Source of the DNA: an uncultured Gammaproteobacteria bacterium
GTDB taxonomy: Bacteria; Pseudomonadota; Gammaproteobacteria; Pseudomonadales; Azotimanducaceae
DNA: 41,896 bases
Direction: 5' to 3'
Assembly (NCBI GenBank): GCA_913050035.1
Contig: CAJXAC010000015.1
Span: forward strand, 1 to 41,896
Both the position numbers and the translations under genes were made by a program. Positions 1 to 8,995 of the stretch are shown piece by piece. Below the pieces are notes generated by a model. That model was not told the DNA's origin. It saw only the letters and a program-made list of their open reading frames with translations, and ran no database searches. Within the stretch, counting starts at the first letter, position 1. The number at the start of each line of letters is the position of its first letter.

Positions 1-2314
1 AGTCGAAGTCTCCGCTCGACGTTTCCCATGTTTCTACGTGATCCTGATAATCCTCGTAATCATAGTAATAGAGCGCGCCAGTTAACTGGGCTCGTCCATC
101 TAAGAAGGCGCTTTTGAAGCCGACTTCCCATGCCTTCAGTTTTTCATCATCGTAAAACACCAGAGAGCCGGTTCCGTCAATATACACGCGGTTATCTGAG
201 CCTCCCATATTAAATCCGCCAGCTCGGTAGCTAGAGGTCATCCCTGCGTAGACAAGATGGTCTGGGCTAGGCTCCCAATTAAAGTTAATTCGGAAGCTGG
301 TGTTGGTTGTGGAGTAATTACCGCCAATCCGACTACCAAAAGATATGGGTATGCCACCAAGCCGCAGTGGCGTAGCGCACTCGGTCGAACCTAGCGCGCA
401 GGTCGGCGTTATGGGATTGTAGAGATCGCCCGTCATGGTTGCAGCACCTGTAGCAACATTAATTGCCGCAAGTGGCGTCATCCCAGGCGCCATTATTGCG
501 GCGGCTGTCTCCGCATCGGGCGCAGTTGCGGCAATAGTTGCTTGAATCCAGGGGTAATCAACGGCCTCAAGCTCGGAGTAGCCGCCTCGCGCCTCGCGTG
601 CTTCTCTGGAATCCTCTGAGTAACGAACACCTAAGGTCACGCTCAAAGTATCAGAGATTTGATAATCGCCTTGAGTATAGAACGCCTTATTCGTAGTTAT
701 GACGTTGTTGTCATGTTCATATACAGCGCCAATGTCATTAGTAATGCTGAACGCGCGGCCATCATCACCGCAGTAGGCGCCATAGCCTCCCGCAGCGCCA
801 ACCACAGCTGTTTTATAGTCAAAGCATGGCGGCATAATCCAGCCAACAACAGCCATAGCATCGGTAAGCCAAGTTGGGCTTTCATCCGTTCCATAACTAG
901 CCGCTTGATTGATCATTGGGATCCGATTGCGGATTCCATACAGCTGATCACGATCTTCTTCAAAGAAGTACAAACCAGACGTAGCTGTCCAGCGATCACC
1001 CATACTCCAAAACACTCGAAGTTCATGCGACTTCGAGCGCACAGATTCATCTACAGTGTCTCCCAAGTTTGAGAACTCACTGTCTGAAAAATCATTATCC
1101 CTGTTGAAGTAGTAGAGGAAGCTCTGATAATTCGTGAGATATTTTAGAGACAGACGATCGCTAATGTCCCAATCGAAGACCACGTTGGCAGAGTTGTGAT
1201 CGAAGATCTCGTTAACCTCGTTATTGGTCAATGACATGAACTCGGGCTTAGCATTGTCTCCACCGTCATAGGCGGCTACGTTTGCGTTACCGTAATTTGG
1301 GGATGGCGTGTACGGCCATTTTACACCGTCTACGCCGGGTCTATTGTAAGCAGCCCATTGCGCTTCGCCAGTAACAGGGTGACGGAAAGGAAATTTAGCC
1401 GCTGGATCATCCGCATCAACTGGGCGCAGACCGCGCGCAAAGTAGTTGGTGTCACGAGAAACTCGATACTGCGGATCACATTGATCAAGGCTAGTTATCT
1501 TGGCAACGTTAGCGTTGATACAGGGCCCTTCGCTCAAAATACCGTGCCCGCCGTTACCGAAGTTTCTCGGCGCTTCGGATTCTCTGTCGTTAACCCGTAA
1601 GTTCAGGTTCATCGTGTCGGAAATTTTAAAGTCCAGCGTCAGCGCAATATTTGCGTCATTTGCGGCTTCCATATCCTCAGAATCACCCATGCCGTCAATG
1701 CGCCCATCACTGGTGCGCTTCGACATGTTCAGTCGGTAAGCTAGTACGTCATTAATCGGCCCACTGAGCACAGCGTAGCCCTCTGAAACATTGTACTGAC
1801 CGCCAACCCAGCGCACTTGAGCCTCGAACTCATCGTGATTGGCCGGGTTGGTGACATAGTTCACAACACCGCCGATCGAGTTTCGACCATATAAAGTACC
1901 CTGCGGGCCACGCAATACCTCGATGCGTTGGATGTCGTACAACCCTCCCTCAGTTGAGGCAATACCAAAATCTGGTGAGTAAATGCCGTTGTAGTAGGTA
2001 CCCACTCCGGGATCGCCACCGAGACCACGGAAGTTTCTTCCAATGCCGCGGATTTTAATGTCCCAGTCGGTACGGGTGGTTGCAGGAATAAAGTTCACCA
2101 TTTCATTCGGGCCCTGGATGCCCATGTCCATGAGGAACTCTTCGCTCATTGCGGTAATGGATATAGAAGTATCCGAGACGGTGGATTCTACTCTGTCGCC
2201 GTAAACGACCACATCCTCGATTCGCTTACTGTCAGAATCATCTTCAGCCCACGCTGGCGCTACTAGGAGCGCGCAGGCAAGCCACGACGCTATTACGCGT
2301 ATGCTGCTCAACAT
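1..2314 (-). CDS. TonB-dependent outer-membrane receptor (C-terminus beyond window)
   Basis: I read the minus strand as one open frame of 771 codons from the ATG at 2314 to the window edge, with no stop. Residues 1-23 form a signal peptide ending in APAWA. The plug domain follows, with IEDVVVYGDRVES (a TonB-box-like start), IRGIGRNF and the hallmark RIEVLRGPQGTLYGRNSIGG near residues 130-150. The rest reads as beta-barrel strands, including SSYRAGGFN and AWEVGFKSAFLDGRAQL near the window edge, which are typical of the barrel's last third. Only the final strands and the terminal aromatic residue are missing. Family knowledge says it imports a scarce substrate across the outer membrane using TonB energy. 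The substrate cannot be told; the barrel type resembles the many receptors of marine gammaproteobacteria. The Shine-Dalgarno GGGGAG lies 7 nt before the start. In E. coli the gene after holA is nadD; here the receptor follows instead. Confidence 0.93.
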   Translation of the reverse strand, partial: MLSSIRVIASWLACALLVAPAWAEDDSDSKRIEDVVVYGDRVESTVSDTSISITAMSEEFLMDMGIQGPNEMVNFIPATTRTDWDIKIRGIGRNFRGLGGDPGVGTYYNGIYSPDFGIASTEGGLYDIQRIEVLRGPQGTLYGRNSIGGVVNYVTNPANHDEFEAQVRWVGGQYNVSEGYAVLSGPINDVLAYRLNMSKRTSDGRIDGMGDSEDMEAANDANIALTLDFKISDTMNLNLRVNDRESEAPRNFGNGGHGILSEGPCINANVAKITSLDQCDPQYRVSRDTNYFARGLRPVDADDPAAKFPFRHPVTGEAQWAAYNRPGVDGVKWPYTPSPNYGNANVAAYDGGDNAKPEFMSLTNNEVNEIFDHNSANVVFDWDISDRLSLKYLTNYQSFLYYFNRDNDFSDSEFSNLGDTVDESVRSKSHELRVFWSMGDRWTATSGLYFFEEDRDQLYGIRNRIPMINQAASYGTDESPTWLTDAMAVVGWIMPPCFDYKTAVVGAAGGYGAYCGDDGRAFSITNDIGAVYEHDNNVITTNKAFYTQGDYQISDTLSVTLGVRYSEDSREAREARGGYSELEAVDYPWIQATIAATAPDAETAAAIMAPGMTPLAAINVATGAATMTGDLYNPITPTCALGSTECATPLRLGGIPISFGSRIGGNYSTTNTSFRINFNWEPSPDHLVYAGMTSSYRAGGFNMGGSDNRVYIDGTGSLVFYDDEKLKAWEVGFKSAFLDGRAQLTGALYYYDYEDYQDHVETWETSSGDFD

Positions 2315-2334
2315 AACTTTTCTCCCCTCTAGCA

Positions 2335-2403
2335 ATCTTGAAGGTTGCCGGGGTCGGCGACCGCCAAGATCTGTTTTAAGGCCCAACCCCTCAGAAGGGC
2401 CTT
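2335..2403 (-). other. Structured 5' leader of the TonB-dependent receptor mRNA
   Basis: The minus-strand RNA can form a perfect 7-bp hairpin, AAGGCCC (2403-2397) with GGGCCTT (2384-2378), and a second stem ATCTTG (2370-2365) with CAAGAT (2340-2335). The hairpin loop carries GGGGT (2390-2386), which is complementary to ACCCC (2354-2350) inside the second stem, so a 5-bp pseudoknot is possible. The interior also carries CCCGGCAACC (2352-2343), a stretch also found in S-box (SAM-I) riboswitch cores, but the rest of that consensus is absent. ACCCC could also pair with the GGGG of the Shine-Dalgarno at 2327-2322. The structure is seen in the sequence; a regulatory role is inferred. Confidence 0.4.
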
Positions 2404-2409
2404 TTTCGA

Positions 2410-2438
2410 TTGTTAACCAAAAATATACGGGGGGTCAA
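2410..2438 (-). promoter_or_regulatory. Predicted sigma70 promoter of the TonB-dependent receptor
   Basis: On the minus strand TTGACC (2438-2433) is followed after exactly 17 bases by TAACAA (2415-2410), a good -35/-10 pair. The expected start is near 2403, about 89 nt before the ATG at 2314. That start coincides with the first base of the leader hairpin. It also gives the receptor its own transcript, separate from holA. Confidence 0.6.
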
Positions 2439-2486
2439 CGATTTTAACGCGGCCAAAATCATCAAAAAAACAACACTTTGAGTATT

Positions 2487-3494
2487 TTAACGGCCTCTAA
2501 ATAACCGTTGATGGACGCTCGGACGCGGTATGGTGGCGACACCAGCCATGTTCAATAACAGCTGCTCGAGGCTAATCCATGGGTCGCCAACGCCAATTCC
2601 CTTGGCCAACTGATCGATTACCGCGCACTCGGCAAGCCACTGATGGGTAGGCACCCGACTGCGCTGCAAAAACTGTTGAATCGCACGCGCACGGGCCGGC
2701 GGTAGCCCACGAGTTTGATCTAAACGCCGCAATTGGCTGGTGAGAGCACCCATAATAGCGAAAACGCTAACGCCTTCTTCTTGCAGCCCACGCAACACCT
2801 TATGCACTCGCGCTCCATCACCCTGCAGCGCCGCATCAACAAGATCAAAACTATTAAATCGAGAGGTATCCTCTAGGCATGCGGCCATCGCTTGCACCGA
2901 TATCGGGGCACTAAGATCCTGCAGCGCGAGCTTTTCAATTTCCTGTACCGCCGCTAACAGATTACCCTCAACTCGCGCCGCCAAGTAGTCGAGAGCGTCA
3001 GCCTGCAGCTGCAGACCTCGATCCTGCAGCCGCGCTTGCAACCAACGTGGAAACTCGTGACTGGCCAACGGCCAAATCAGCAGCACAACACCCTCTTTAT
3101 CTAACGCTTTAAACCATGCGCTGGAACGCTGCTTAGGCTGCAGCCGGTCGGTGCGTAGTAATAGAACCGTATCTGCTGCCGCGCCGTTAACCGCAACCCA
3201 ATCTCGAAGCAACGCTGACGCGTCCTTGTCGAGTTTTTTACTCGGCACACGGACATCTAGAATTTTTCGCTCCGCAAACAGCGACAGACTTGCAGCATCT
3301 TGCCCTAGGCTATGCCAACTGAAACCAGTGTCTACGTGATGTACGCTGCGCTCTGTATAGCCCTGCGCCCGGGCCGCCGCAATAATTTGGTCGCAGGCTT
3401 CTGTGACAAGTAGGGTGTCATCGCCGCTCACCAGATAAACCGGCGCCAGACCCTTGGCTAGCACGCTACGCAGTTGGTCCGGTCTAACCGGCAT
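2487..3494 (-). CDS. holA: DNA polymerase III subunit delta
   Basis: HolA is the delta subunit of the clamp loader; it opens the beta sliding clamp during replication. The predicted 335 aa is close to the E. coli length (343). It shows the N-terminal fold segment PVYLVSGDDTLL with its degenerate nucleotide-binding site, the middle segment EGNLLAAVQEIEKLAL (compare EGNLLALAQALERLSL in E. coli), and the collar-domain helices at the C-terminus. A GTG at 3506 would give four more residues. I prefer the ATG at 3494 because GGGG sits six bases before it. The start lies inside the end of lptE (11-bp overlap), so the two are translationally coupled. It is the last gene of the leuS-lptE-holA run; the nadD that follows in E. 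coli is missing here. Confidence 0.93.
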   Translation of the reverse strand: MPVRPDQLRSVLAKGLAPVYLVSGDDTLLVTEACDQIIAAARAQGYTERSVHHVDTGFSWHSLGQDAASLSLFAERKILDVRVPSKKLDKDASALLRDWVAVNGAAADTVLLLRTDRLQPKQRSSAWFKALDKEGVVLLIWPLASHEFPRWLQARLQDRGLQLQADALDYLAARVEGNLLAAVQEIEKLALQDLSAPISVQAMAACLEDTSRFNSFDLVDAALQGDGARVHKVLRGLQEEGVSVFAIMGALTSQLRRLDQTRGLPPARARAIQQFLQRSRVPTHQWLAECAVIDQLAKGIGVGDPWISLEQLLLNMAGVATIPRPSVHQRLFRGR

Positions 3495-4014
3495 CGCTGA
3501 CCCCACGCATCTGCTGCACGAGATTTAAACTGCGCAACAGCTGCGCGATCAGTTCATCTTCTAAAGACTCGGCGACCTGCTCTTTAACCGCCGCCGTTGC
3601 CAATAAGTTGCTGCGATCCAAGCGAAAATAGCGTTGTCGACTAAGAGTACTCTCTGCCTGCAGTTCCTCTCCTGCTGCGTCGACGATGCGAAACCTTACG
3701 TCTATGCGAACGGCCTGCTCCAGCAGCATGGCCTCGGCCGTTACTGCACCATCTACCTGTTGACGCCTAACGTCGATCAACTCAACGGTAATCTCAGCAG
3801 CGTCTTGGGCCAACACACCTGACTGGGACAACCGAGCCGAAAGCTCACGGGCTAAGCGGCTATCCTTAGCTTCACCGCTGACCACATAGCTGTAACCAGA
3901 ATTTATCAGGTCTTGCCCACGCAGTTGAAAACCACACCCAACCAGCGCGAGTGCAATAACTACAGCCGTTAAGCTTTTAACCAACGACAATATTGACCAA
4001 CTTATTTGGCACAT
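3484..4014 (-). CDS. lptE: LPS-assembly lipoprotein LptE
   Basis: LptE is an outer-membrane lipoprotein that plugs the LptD barrel during delivery of lipopolysaccharide to the cell surface. The protein has 176 aa with a hydrophobic segment (LTAVVIALALVGC) ending in the lipobox LVGC, followed by GFQLRG, the conserved start of mature LptE. The C-terminal half is a helix-rich stretch (EQVAESLEDELIAQLLRSL). The ATG at 4014 has an AAGAG ribosome site and overlaps the end of leuS by 38 bases; a TTG within the leuS stop region is a shorter alternative. It sits between leuS and holA as in E. coli. Sequence identity in this family is low, so the call rests on the lipobox, length and position. Confidence 0.88.
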   Translation of the reverse strand: MCQISWSILSLVKSLTAVVIALALVGCGFQLRGQDLINSGYSYVVSGEAKDSRLARELSARLSQSGVLAQDAAEITVELIDVRRQQVDGAVTAEAMLLEQAVRIDVRFRIVDAAGEELQAESTLSRQRYFRLDRSNLLATAAVKEQVAESLEDELIAQLLRSLNLVQQMRGVSDAG

Positions 4015-6430
4015 AGATCTCTTTACGCACAGTCTTGCCGTCTAAATGCCGCGCGACATTTTCCTCGTGCTTAGCTTTGTCGAGAATATCACCTTGGGAA
4101 GCATCTGCCGCAACGTCAATTTGGCCACGAACCTTACCGTTAACCTGCACCACCAGCGACAGCCGTTGTTGGGTTAATGCGTCCTGATCGATCTGCGGCC
4201 AGGGTTGATTGACCAAATCGCCCTGCTGCCCCAGCTCAGACCACAACCGATGCGCTATATGCGGTGCTATCGGTGAAATAATCAGCGTGGCGCTCACCAG
4301 TGCTTCTTGCACCGCAGCACGATCCGCAACGACATCGGAGTCCACACGGGCCACTTCATTTGCCAACTCCATGACCGCCGAGACCACCGTATTGAATTGC
4401 AACCGGCGACCATAATCGTCATCAGCCTTAGCTAACGTTGTATGAGTTTTACGCCGCAAGTCTTTGCCGACATCGGACAACGCTGCAACATCCAGGTCCG
4501 GTACATCACCCTTACTGACGTGATCCAGTACCAATGTCCATAAGCGCTTGAGAAAACGCATCGCGCCTTCTAGCCCTGCTTCGCCCCATTCAAAGGACTG
4601 TTCCGGGGGTGCTGCGAACATCATGGCCACCCGCACCGCATCGGCACCATATCGATCCAACAGCTTTTGTGGATCGCCGGCATCCCCTGCGGACTTAGAC
4701 ATCTTCTTACCGCCTTGCAGCACCATGCCCAACATCATCAAGCGCTTGAATGGCTCATCGCCGACAACTAGGCCCTCGTCGCGCATCAACTTGTAATAAA
4801 ACCGCGCGTACAACAAATGCAGTATGGCGTGCTCGATACCGCCGACATAGTGATCTACCGGAGCCCAATATTTGGCCCGTTCATCTACCATCGCATCGGC
4901 ACCAGGAGAGGCAAATCTCGTGAAGTACCAAGATGACTCCATAAACGTATCGAAGGTATCGGTCTCACGTCGTGCTGGGCCACCGCAATTCGGGCACGTG
5001 ACATTTAAAAATTCTGGCAAATCCACCAACGGCGAACGCACCCCATCTAGGGTGACATCAGTGGGTAATACCACCGGCAAATCTTCTTCGGGTACAGGCA
5101 ACACCCCACAGTCAGGACAGTGGATCATAGGAATCGGGCAGCCCCAATAACGTTGTCGAGAGACCCCCCAATCGCGCAGCCGATAATTAGTGATCGAGCG
5201 TCCTGCTTCACGTTCCTGTAATGCGGCGATAATTTGCTCGAAGGCCTCAGCAGAGGTCAGGCCGTCAAATTCTCCAGAATTGATCAACCGGCCTTTAGCA
5301 GTAAACGCCGCTGTCGCCATATCACAGTCTTCATCGGCTAAGGGTTCAATAACCTGCGCAACAGCAATGTCGTATTTACGCGCAAACTCCCAATCCCGCT
5401 GATCGTGCGCGGGTACCGACATTACCGCGCCAGACCCGTATTCCATCAATACGAAATTAGCGACCCACACTGGCAACGGCTTACCCGTAAGCGGGTGCTC
5501 AACCGTTGCCTGAGTAGCGATGCCGGCCTTTTCCATAGTTGCCATATCGGCTTCGGCCGTAGTGTTTTGTGCACACTCGGCAATAAACGCCCGGACTTTT
5601 GGATCCTGTTCGGCCGCCGCCTGCGCCAGTGGATGCTCCGGCGCCACCGCCACATAGGTTGCCCCCATCAAGGTATCTGGGCGTGTGGTAAATACCGTCA
5701 ACACGGTCGCCGACTCATCGTTGACGCGAAAATCAATCTCCGCGCCAAAAGACTGGCCGATCCAATTTCGCTGCATGCTCTTGACCGATTCTGGCCATCC
5801 GTCCATCTGATCAAGTTCGGTCAGAAGTTCTTCGGCGTAATCAGTGATTTTCAGGAACCATTGCGCCATTTCACGACGCTCAACAATGGCACCGGAACGC
5901 CAGCCCCGACCCTCAACAACCTGTTCGTTTGCCAATACCGTTTGATCTACTGGGTCCCAGTTAACCATAGCGTTTTTGCGGTACACCAAACCCTTCTTGT
6001 ACAGGCGCACAAACAGCCATTGCTCCCAGCGATAGTATTCCGGATCGCAGGTAGCGAACTCTCGCGACCAATCGAAACCAAAACCCAAGCGCTGCATTTG
6101 GCCACGCATATAAGCAATGTTGTCCTTGGTCCAAGCCGCCGGGGCAACACCATGCTTAATCGCAGCATTCTCCGCCGGCAAACCAAATGCATCCCAACCC
6201 ATAGGCTGCATAACATTGCGACCTTTGTGGCGTTGGTAACGATTGATGACATCGCCCAGGGTATAGTTGCGGACATGGCCCATATGCAAGCGACCGCTCG
6301 GATACGGGAACATAGACAAGCAGTAGAATTTTTCCCCGGCGCCCTGGTCATCACCAACAAAACACTCGTTGTCTTGCCAATAGGTTTGCGCGCTGTTCTC
6401 CACCTCTTGGGGGTCGTAATTCGGATTCAT
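3977..6430 (-). CDS. leuS: Leucyl-tRNA synthetase
   Basis: LeuS is a class I aminoacyl-tRNA synthetase that attaches leucine to tRNA-Leu. From the ATG at 6430 it has 817 aa, slightly shorter than the E. coli enzyme (860). The class I signatures are plain: PYPSGRLHMGHVRNY with HMGH at 49-52, and KMSKS at 576-580. The inserted editing (CP1) domain lies between, with TTRPDTLMGATYVAVAPEHPL. A zinc-type CPDC/CPNC cluster follows (residues about 445-500). The open frame continues 17 codons upstream, but family alignment begins at MNPNYDPQEVE, so 6430 is chosen. No clear Shine-Dalgarno is visible there. The gap to lnt is 80 bases and the gene overlaps lptE downstream. Confidence 0.98.
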   Translation of the reverse strand: MNPNYDPQEVENSAQTYWQDNECFVGDDQGAGEKFYCLSMFPYPSGRLHMGHVRNYTLGDVINRYQRHKGRNVMQPMGWDAFGLPAENAAIKHGVAPAAWTKDNIAYMRGQMQRLGFGFDWSREFATCDPEYYRWEQWLFVRLYKKGLVYRKNAMVNWDPVDQTVLANEQVVEGRGWRSGAIVERREMAQWFLKITDYAEELLTELDQMDGWPESVKSMQRNWIGQSFGAEIDFRVNDESATVLTVFTTRPDTLMGATYVAVAPEHPLAQAAAEQDPKVRAFIAECAQNTTAEADMATMEKAGIATQATVEHPLTGKPLPVWVANFVLMEYGSGAVMSVPAHDQRDWEFARKYDIAVAQVIEPLADEDCDMATAAFTAKGRLINSGEFDGLTSAEAFEQIIAALQEREAGRSITNYRLRDWGVSRQRYWGCPIPMIHCPDCGVLPVPEEDLPVVLPTDVTLDGVRSPLVDLPEFLNVTCPNCGGPARRETDTFDTFMESSWYFTRFASPGADAMVDERAKYWAPVDHYVGGIEHAILHLLYARFYYKLMRDEGLVVGDEPFKRLMMLGMVLQGGKKMSKSAGDAGDPQKLLDRYGADAVRVAMMFAAPPEQSFEWGEAGLEGAMRFLKRLWTLVLDHVSKGDVPDLDVAALSDVGKDLRRKTHTTLAKADDDYGRRLQFNTVVSAVMELANEVARVDSDVVADRAAVQEALVSATLIISPIAPHIAHRLWSELGQQGDLVNQPWPQIDQDALTQQRLSLVVQVNGKVRGQIDVAADASQGDILDKAKHEENVARHLDGKTVRKEIYVPNKLVNIVVG

Positions 6431-6510
6431 GGGTAGGGGTCTTGTGTCGACTGTAAAACGGCGGCAAGGATACCACCTCATAACGCAAATTGAGCGATCC
6501 GGCCCAGCGT

Positions 6511-8055
6511 TTAGGTAATTTTTACCTTATCCGCCACTGACCGTTGACGGAACACCAAAATCAGCCCAGCGATGATAACCAACAGTGGCCAATCCCCCAT
6601 CACACTGTATGGAGTAGTGCCCTGCATAACCTGAAAAGAGGTCGCTAAGACACCCTCAACAAATTGCGGCAATCGGGCGCGAATCTGACCATGGTGGTCA
6701 ACTACCCCAGTGATACCGTCGTTGGCGGCGCGCAGCAACCAACGACCGTTCTCCAAAGCTCTTACCCGGGCAATCTGCATATGCTGGTGAGGGCCAATGG
6801 ATCGGCCGAACCAGGTGTCATTGGTGAGGGTCATCAACAGCCCCGCTCCCTGCGTGCGGTGCCGCATGGAATTTCCGTAGGCAATTTCATAACAAATGCC
6901 AATGGCTGTCTCGACGGGCTTGCTCTGCAGCGACAACACAACATTAGCCTGCTGAGCGGCACCACGAGTCGCATTGGACATGGGTAAATCGAAAAAATCG
7001 ATAAGCCCGCGCAACCAATCCTGCAAGGGCACATAGTCACCAAAGGGCACCAAATGATGTTTGGTTACAATGCCTTGTGCCTGACCCAAGCCGACGGCCG
7101 CGTTAAATAGTTTGTAACGTGGAACGTTAGTGTCTGCTCCTTCAATATCACGCCGCCATTCCACTCGGGGTGCGCCGATAACAACATTGGTAGACGATTG
7201 CATACCTCTTGCATCCAGCCCACTGGTAATGCGCTCTGCATCAGCGCCAAAGGCCGTCAAGGCAAACTCGGGCCATACCAAAGTGTCAGCCGACCAGTGC
7301 GGCTCAGACAATCTCAGATAGCGATTGACGATGGCCTGGCGTTGGTCGGCATCCCACTTGACCGCCTGATCGACGTTACCCTGAACAATGGCCACCGAAT
7401 GCGTGCCCGATGAGGTCACCCATTGCCACGGCAAGGCAAGCAATACCAATGCAAGAGGCAACACAGCCATTACCAGTGATCCACGGGCAATGGGCAAACG
7501 CTGCCATGCTGCGCGGACACATAGTAAGCCGCCGATGGTCCATAGAAGTGCCCAGAAGCCGGCCCCTAAGGCGCCCCATACTGGCAGTAACCCGACAAAT
7601 AACGAATCCGTCAAACTGTAACCGACAAATAGCCAAGGGAAACCTGTGAGTAGCCAAGTCAATGACCACTCCATAAGTGACCAAGCACAACAAAATATCA
7701 TCGCGTTAATCGAGGGTGTAGCCATACGAAAACGCTGCATGACCCAACCCACGGGCAGCATAAACAGGGCTAATGCAGCGACAAAGAGCCCAACTAACAA
7801 CCCAGCCAGCAATGGCGATGCATTACCGTATTGATGAATACTGACGTAGATCCAAGAAGCACCACTGAGGTATTTGCCGACACCGAAAAACCAAGCGAGC
7901 CACCCTAGTCGGTGTTGAGAGAGGTGGAGTAATAGAAATAGGCCCGCAGCGGATAGTAGGCTTAGGGGCCACCAACCATACGGCGCAAAACCCAGGGGGA
8001 AGCCAGCGCCCAGCAATAATGCCAGGCCGGCGTTACGCCAATCAGTCTTGAGCAT
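6511..8055 (-). CDS. lnt: Apolipoprotein N-acyltransferase
   Basis: Lnt adds the third acyl chain to the N-terminal cysteine of lipoproteins in the inner membrane, before sorting by Lol. The 514-aa protein has about seven hydrophobic N-terminal segments (residues 8-205), then a nitrilase-like periplasmic domain. Its catalytic triad is visible: E263 in VWPEFAL, K332 in KHHLVPFGDY and C388 in GICYEIAYG. A last membrane segment (VMGDWPLLVIIAGLILVF) lies near the C-terminus. The start codon overlaps the corC stop by 14 bases, so the two are coupled, as in many gammaproteobacteria. Confidence 0.97.
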   Translation of the reverse strand: MLKTDWRNAGLALLLGAGFPLGFAPYGWWPLSLLSAAGLFLLLHLSQHRLGWLAWFFGVGKYLSGASWIYVSIHQYGNASPLLAGLLVGLFVAALALFMLPVGWVMQRFRMATPSINAMIFCCAWSLMEWSLTWLLTGFPWLFVGYSLTDSLFVGLLPVWGALGAGFWALLWTIGGLLCVRAAWQRLPIARGSLVMAVLPLALVLLALPWQWVTSSGTHSVAIVQGNVDQAVKWDADQRQAIVNRYLRLSEPHWSADTLVWPEFALTAFGADAERITSGLDARGMQSSTNVVIGAPRVEWRRDIEGADTNVPRYKLFNAAVGLGQAQGIVTKHHLVPFGDYVPLQDWLRGLIDFFDLPMSNATRGAAQQANVVLSLQSKPVETAIGICYEIAYGNSMRHRTQGAGLLMTLTNDTWFGRSIGPHQHMQIARVRALENGRWLLRAANDGITGVVDHHGQIRARLPQFVEGVLATSFQVMQGTTPYSVMGDWPLLVIIAGLILVFRQRSVADKVKIT

Positions 8056-8926
8056 CCGCCGCGTCAGAGTGCGCCTTCTCTACCTTTAACAGCCGGATCC
8101 TTCTCGATTCGGCGTTCAGCACTTCGAAGCTCATATCAGCAAATACAATGCGCTCACCGCGCTCAGGTAAATGGCCCAATTGATGTAGAACTAGGCCACC
8201 GATAGTGTCGAATTCTTCATCACTAAATTCGGTGGCAAAGTATTCGTTAAAATCTTCAATGGTTGTATTGGCTTTGACATGAAAGGTGTTGGGCTCCAGC
8301 TGCTTTACGAAGCTGTCATCGTCCACGTCATGCTCGTCTTCGATTTCGCCGACAATCTGCTCGAGCACGTCTTCAATGGTCACGGCGCCGGAAATTTGGC
8401 CGTATTCATCAACCACGAGCGCCATGTGATTACGATTCGCGCGAAACTCTTGCAACAACACGTTCAACCGCTTGCTTTCAGGAATCAGTAATGCCGGCCG
8501 GATGCAGTCGCGCATAGTGAAATTCTGCTGATTTTCCGGCAGCAATAATGGCAACAGATCTTTAGCGTGAAGAATACCTTTGATGTCATCAACGTTGTCG
8601 CCAACAACCGGAAATCGCGAATGCCGAGAATCTACAATCACCGGCAATAATTCTTCTAGCGTTTGATCTTCACCAACCACCACCAGGGACGAACGCGGGA
8701 TCATGATGTCCCGGGCATGCATATCAGAAACCTGCAAAGCGCCGAAAATGATATTCAGTGCATCCACCTCGATAAGCTGCCGCTCAGCGGCATCACGAAG
8801 AATACTTACAAGTTCAGGAAGATTTTCTGGTTCATCCGAAAATAAGTCAGCAAGCCACTCGCGGACGCCACGTCGCGGCGCAGTATTTTCGGCTGAGTCT
8901 CTTAACAACTCAGATGTGTCACTCAT
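8042..8926 (-). CDS. corC: CorC/YbeX-type CBS-domain protein (Mg/Co homeostasis)
   Basis: This 294-aa cytoplasmic protein has two tandem CBS domains (about residues 70-195, beginning ARDIMIPRSSLVVV and including DSRHSRFPVVGD and ALVVDEYGQISGAVTIEDVLEQIVG). A C-terminal CorC_HlyC domain follows (residues about 205-285). The family binds adenine nucleotides and has been linked to magnesium/cobalt efflux and to ribosome-related stress. Its place between ybeY and lnt matches E. coli ybeX. No Shine-Dalgarno is evident before the ATG; the 69-base gap to ybeY may still allow co-transcription. Confidence 0.95.
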   Translation of the reverse strand: MSDTSELLRDSAENTAPRRGVREWLADLFSDEPENLPELVSILRDAAERQLIEVDALNIIFGALQVSDMHARDIMIPRSSLVVVGEDQTLEELLPVIVDSRHSRFPVVGDNVDDIKGILHAKDLLPLLLPENQQNFTMRDCIRPALLIPESKRLNVLLQEFRANRNHMALVVDEYGQISGAVTIEDVLEQIVGEIEDEHDVDDDSFVKQLEPNTFHVKANTTIEDFNEYFATEFSDEEFDTIGGLVLHQLGHLPERGERIVFADMSFEVLNAESRRIRLLKVEKAHSDAADAQD

Positions 8927-8995
8927 AGATGGGAGATAAAGACCTTATGGACTGCCTTTTTAGGTAAGAACCTCGAAAAAAGCAAGAGCTGGTAT

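Noticed and set aside
2335-2403. SAM-I (S-box) riboswitch
   Set aside because: Only CCCGGCAACC agrees. The GAUGAA-type core, kink-turn and four-helix junction are missing, so the named family is not supported.
2378-2406. AAGGCCC/GGGCCTT hairpin with T-run read as a rightward terminator
   Set aside because: No rightward gene ends there. The predicted leftward promoter lies just upstream of it, so it is better explained as the first hairpin of the receptor leader.
5405-6436. 343-codon open frame on the plus strand
   Set aside because: It lies wholly antisense to leuS, whose HMGH, editing and KMSKS motifs are intact. The product has no recognisable domain and is a codon-bias shadow.
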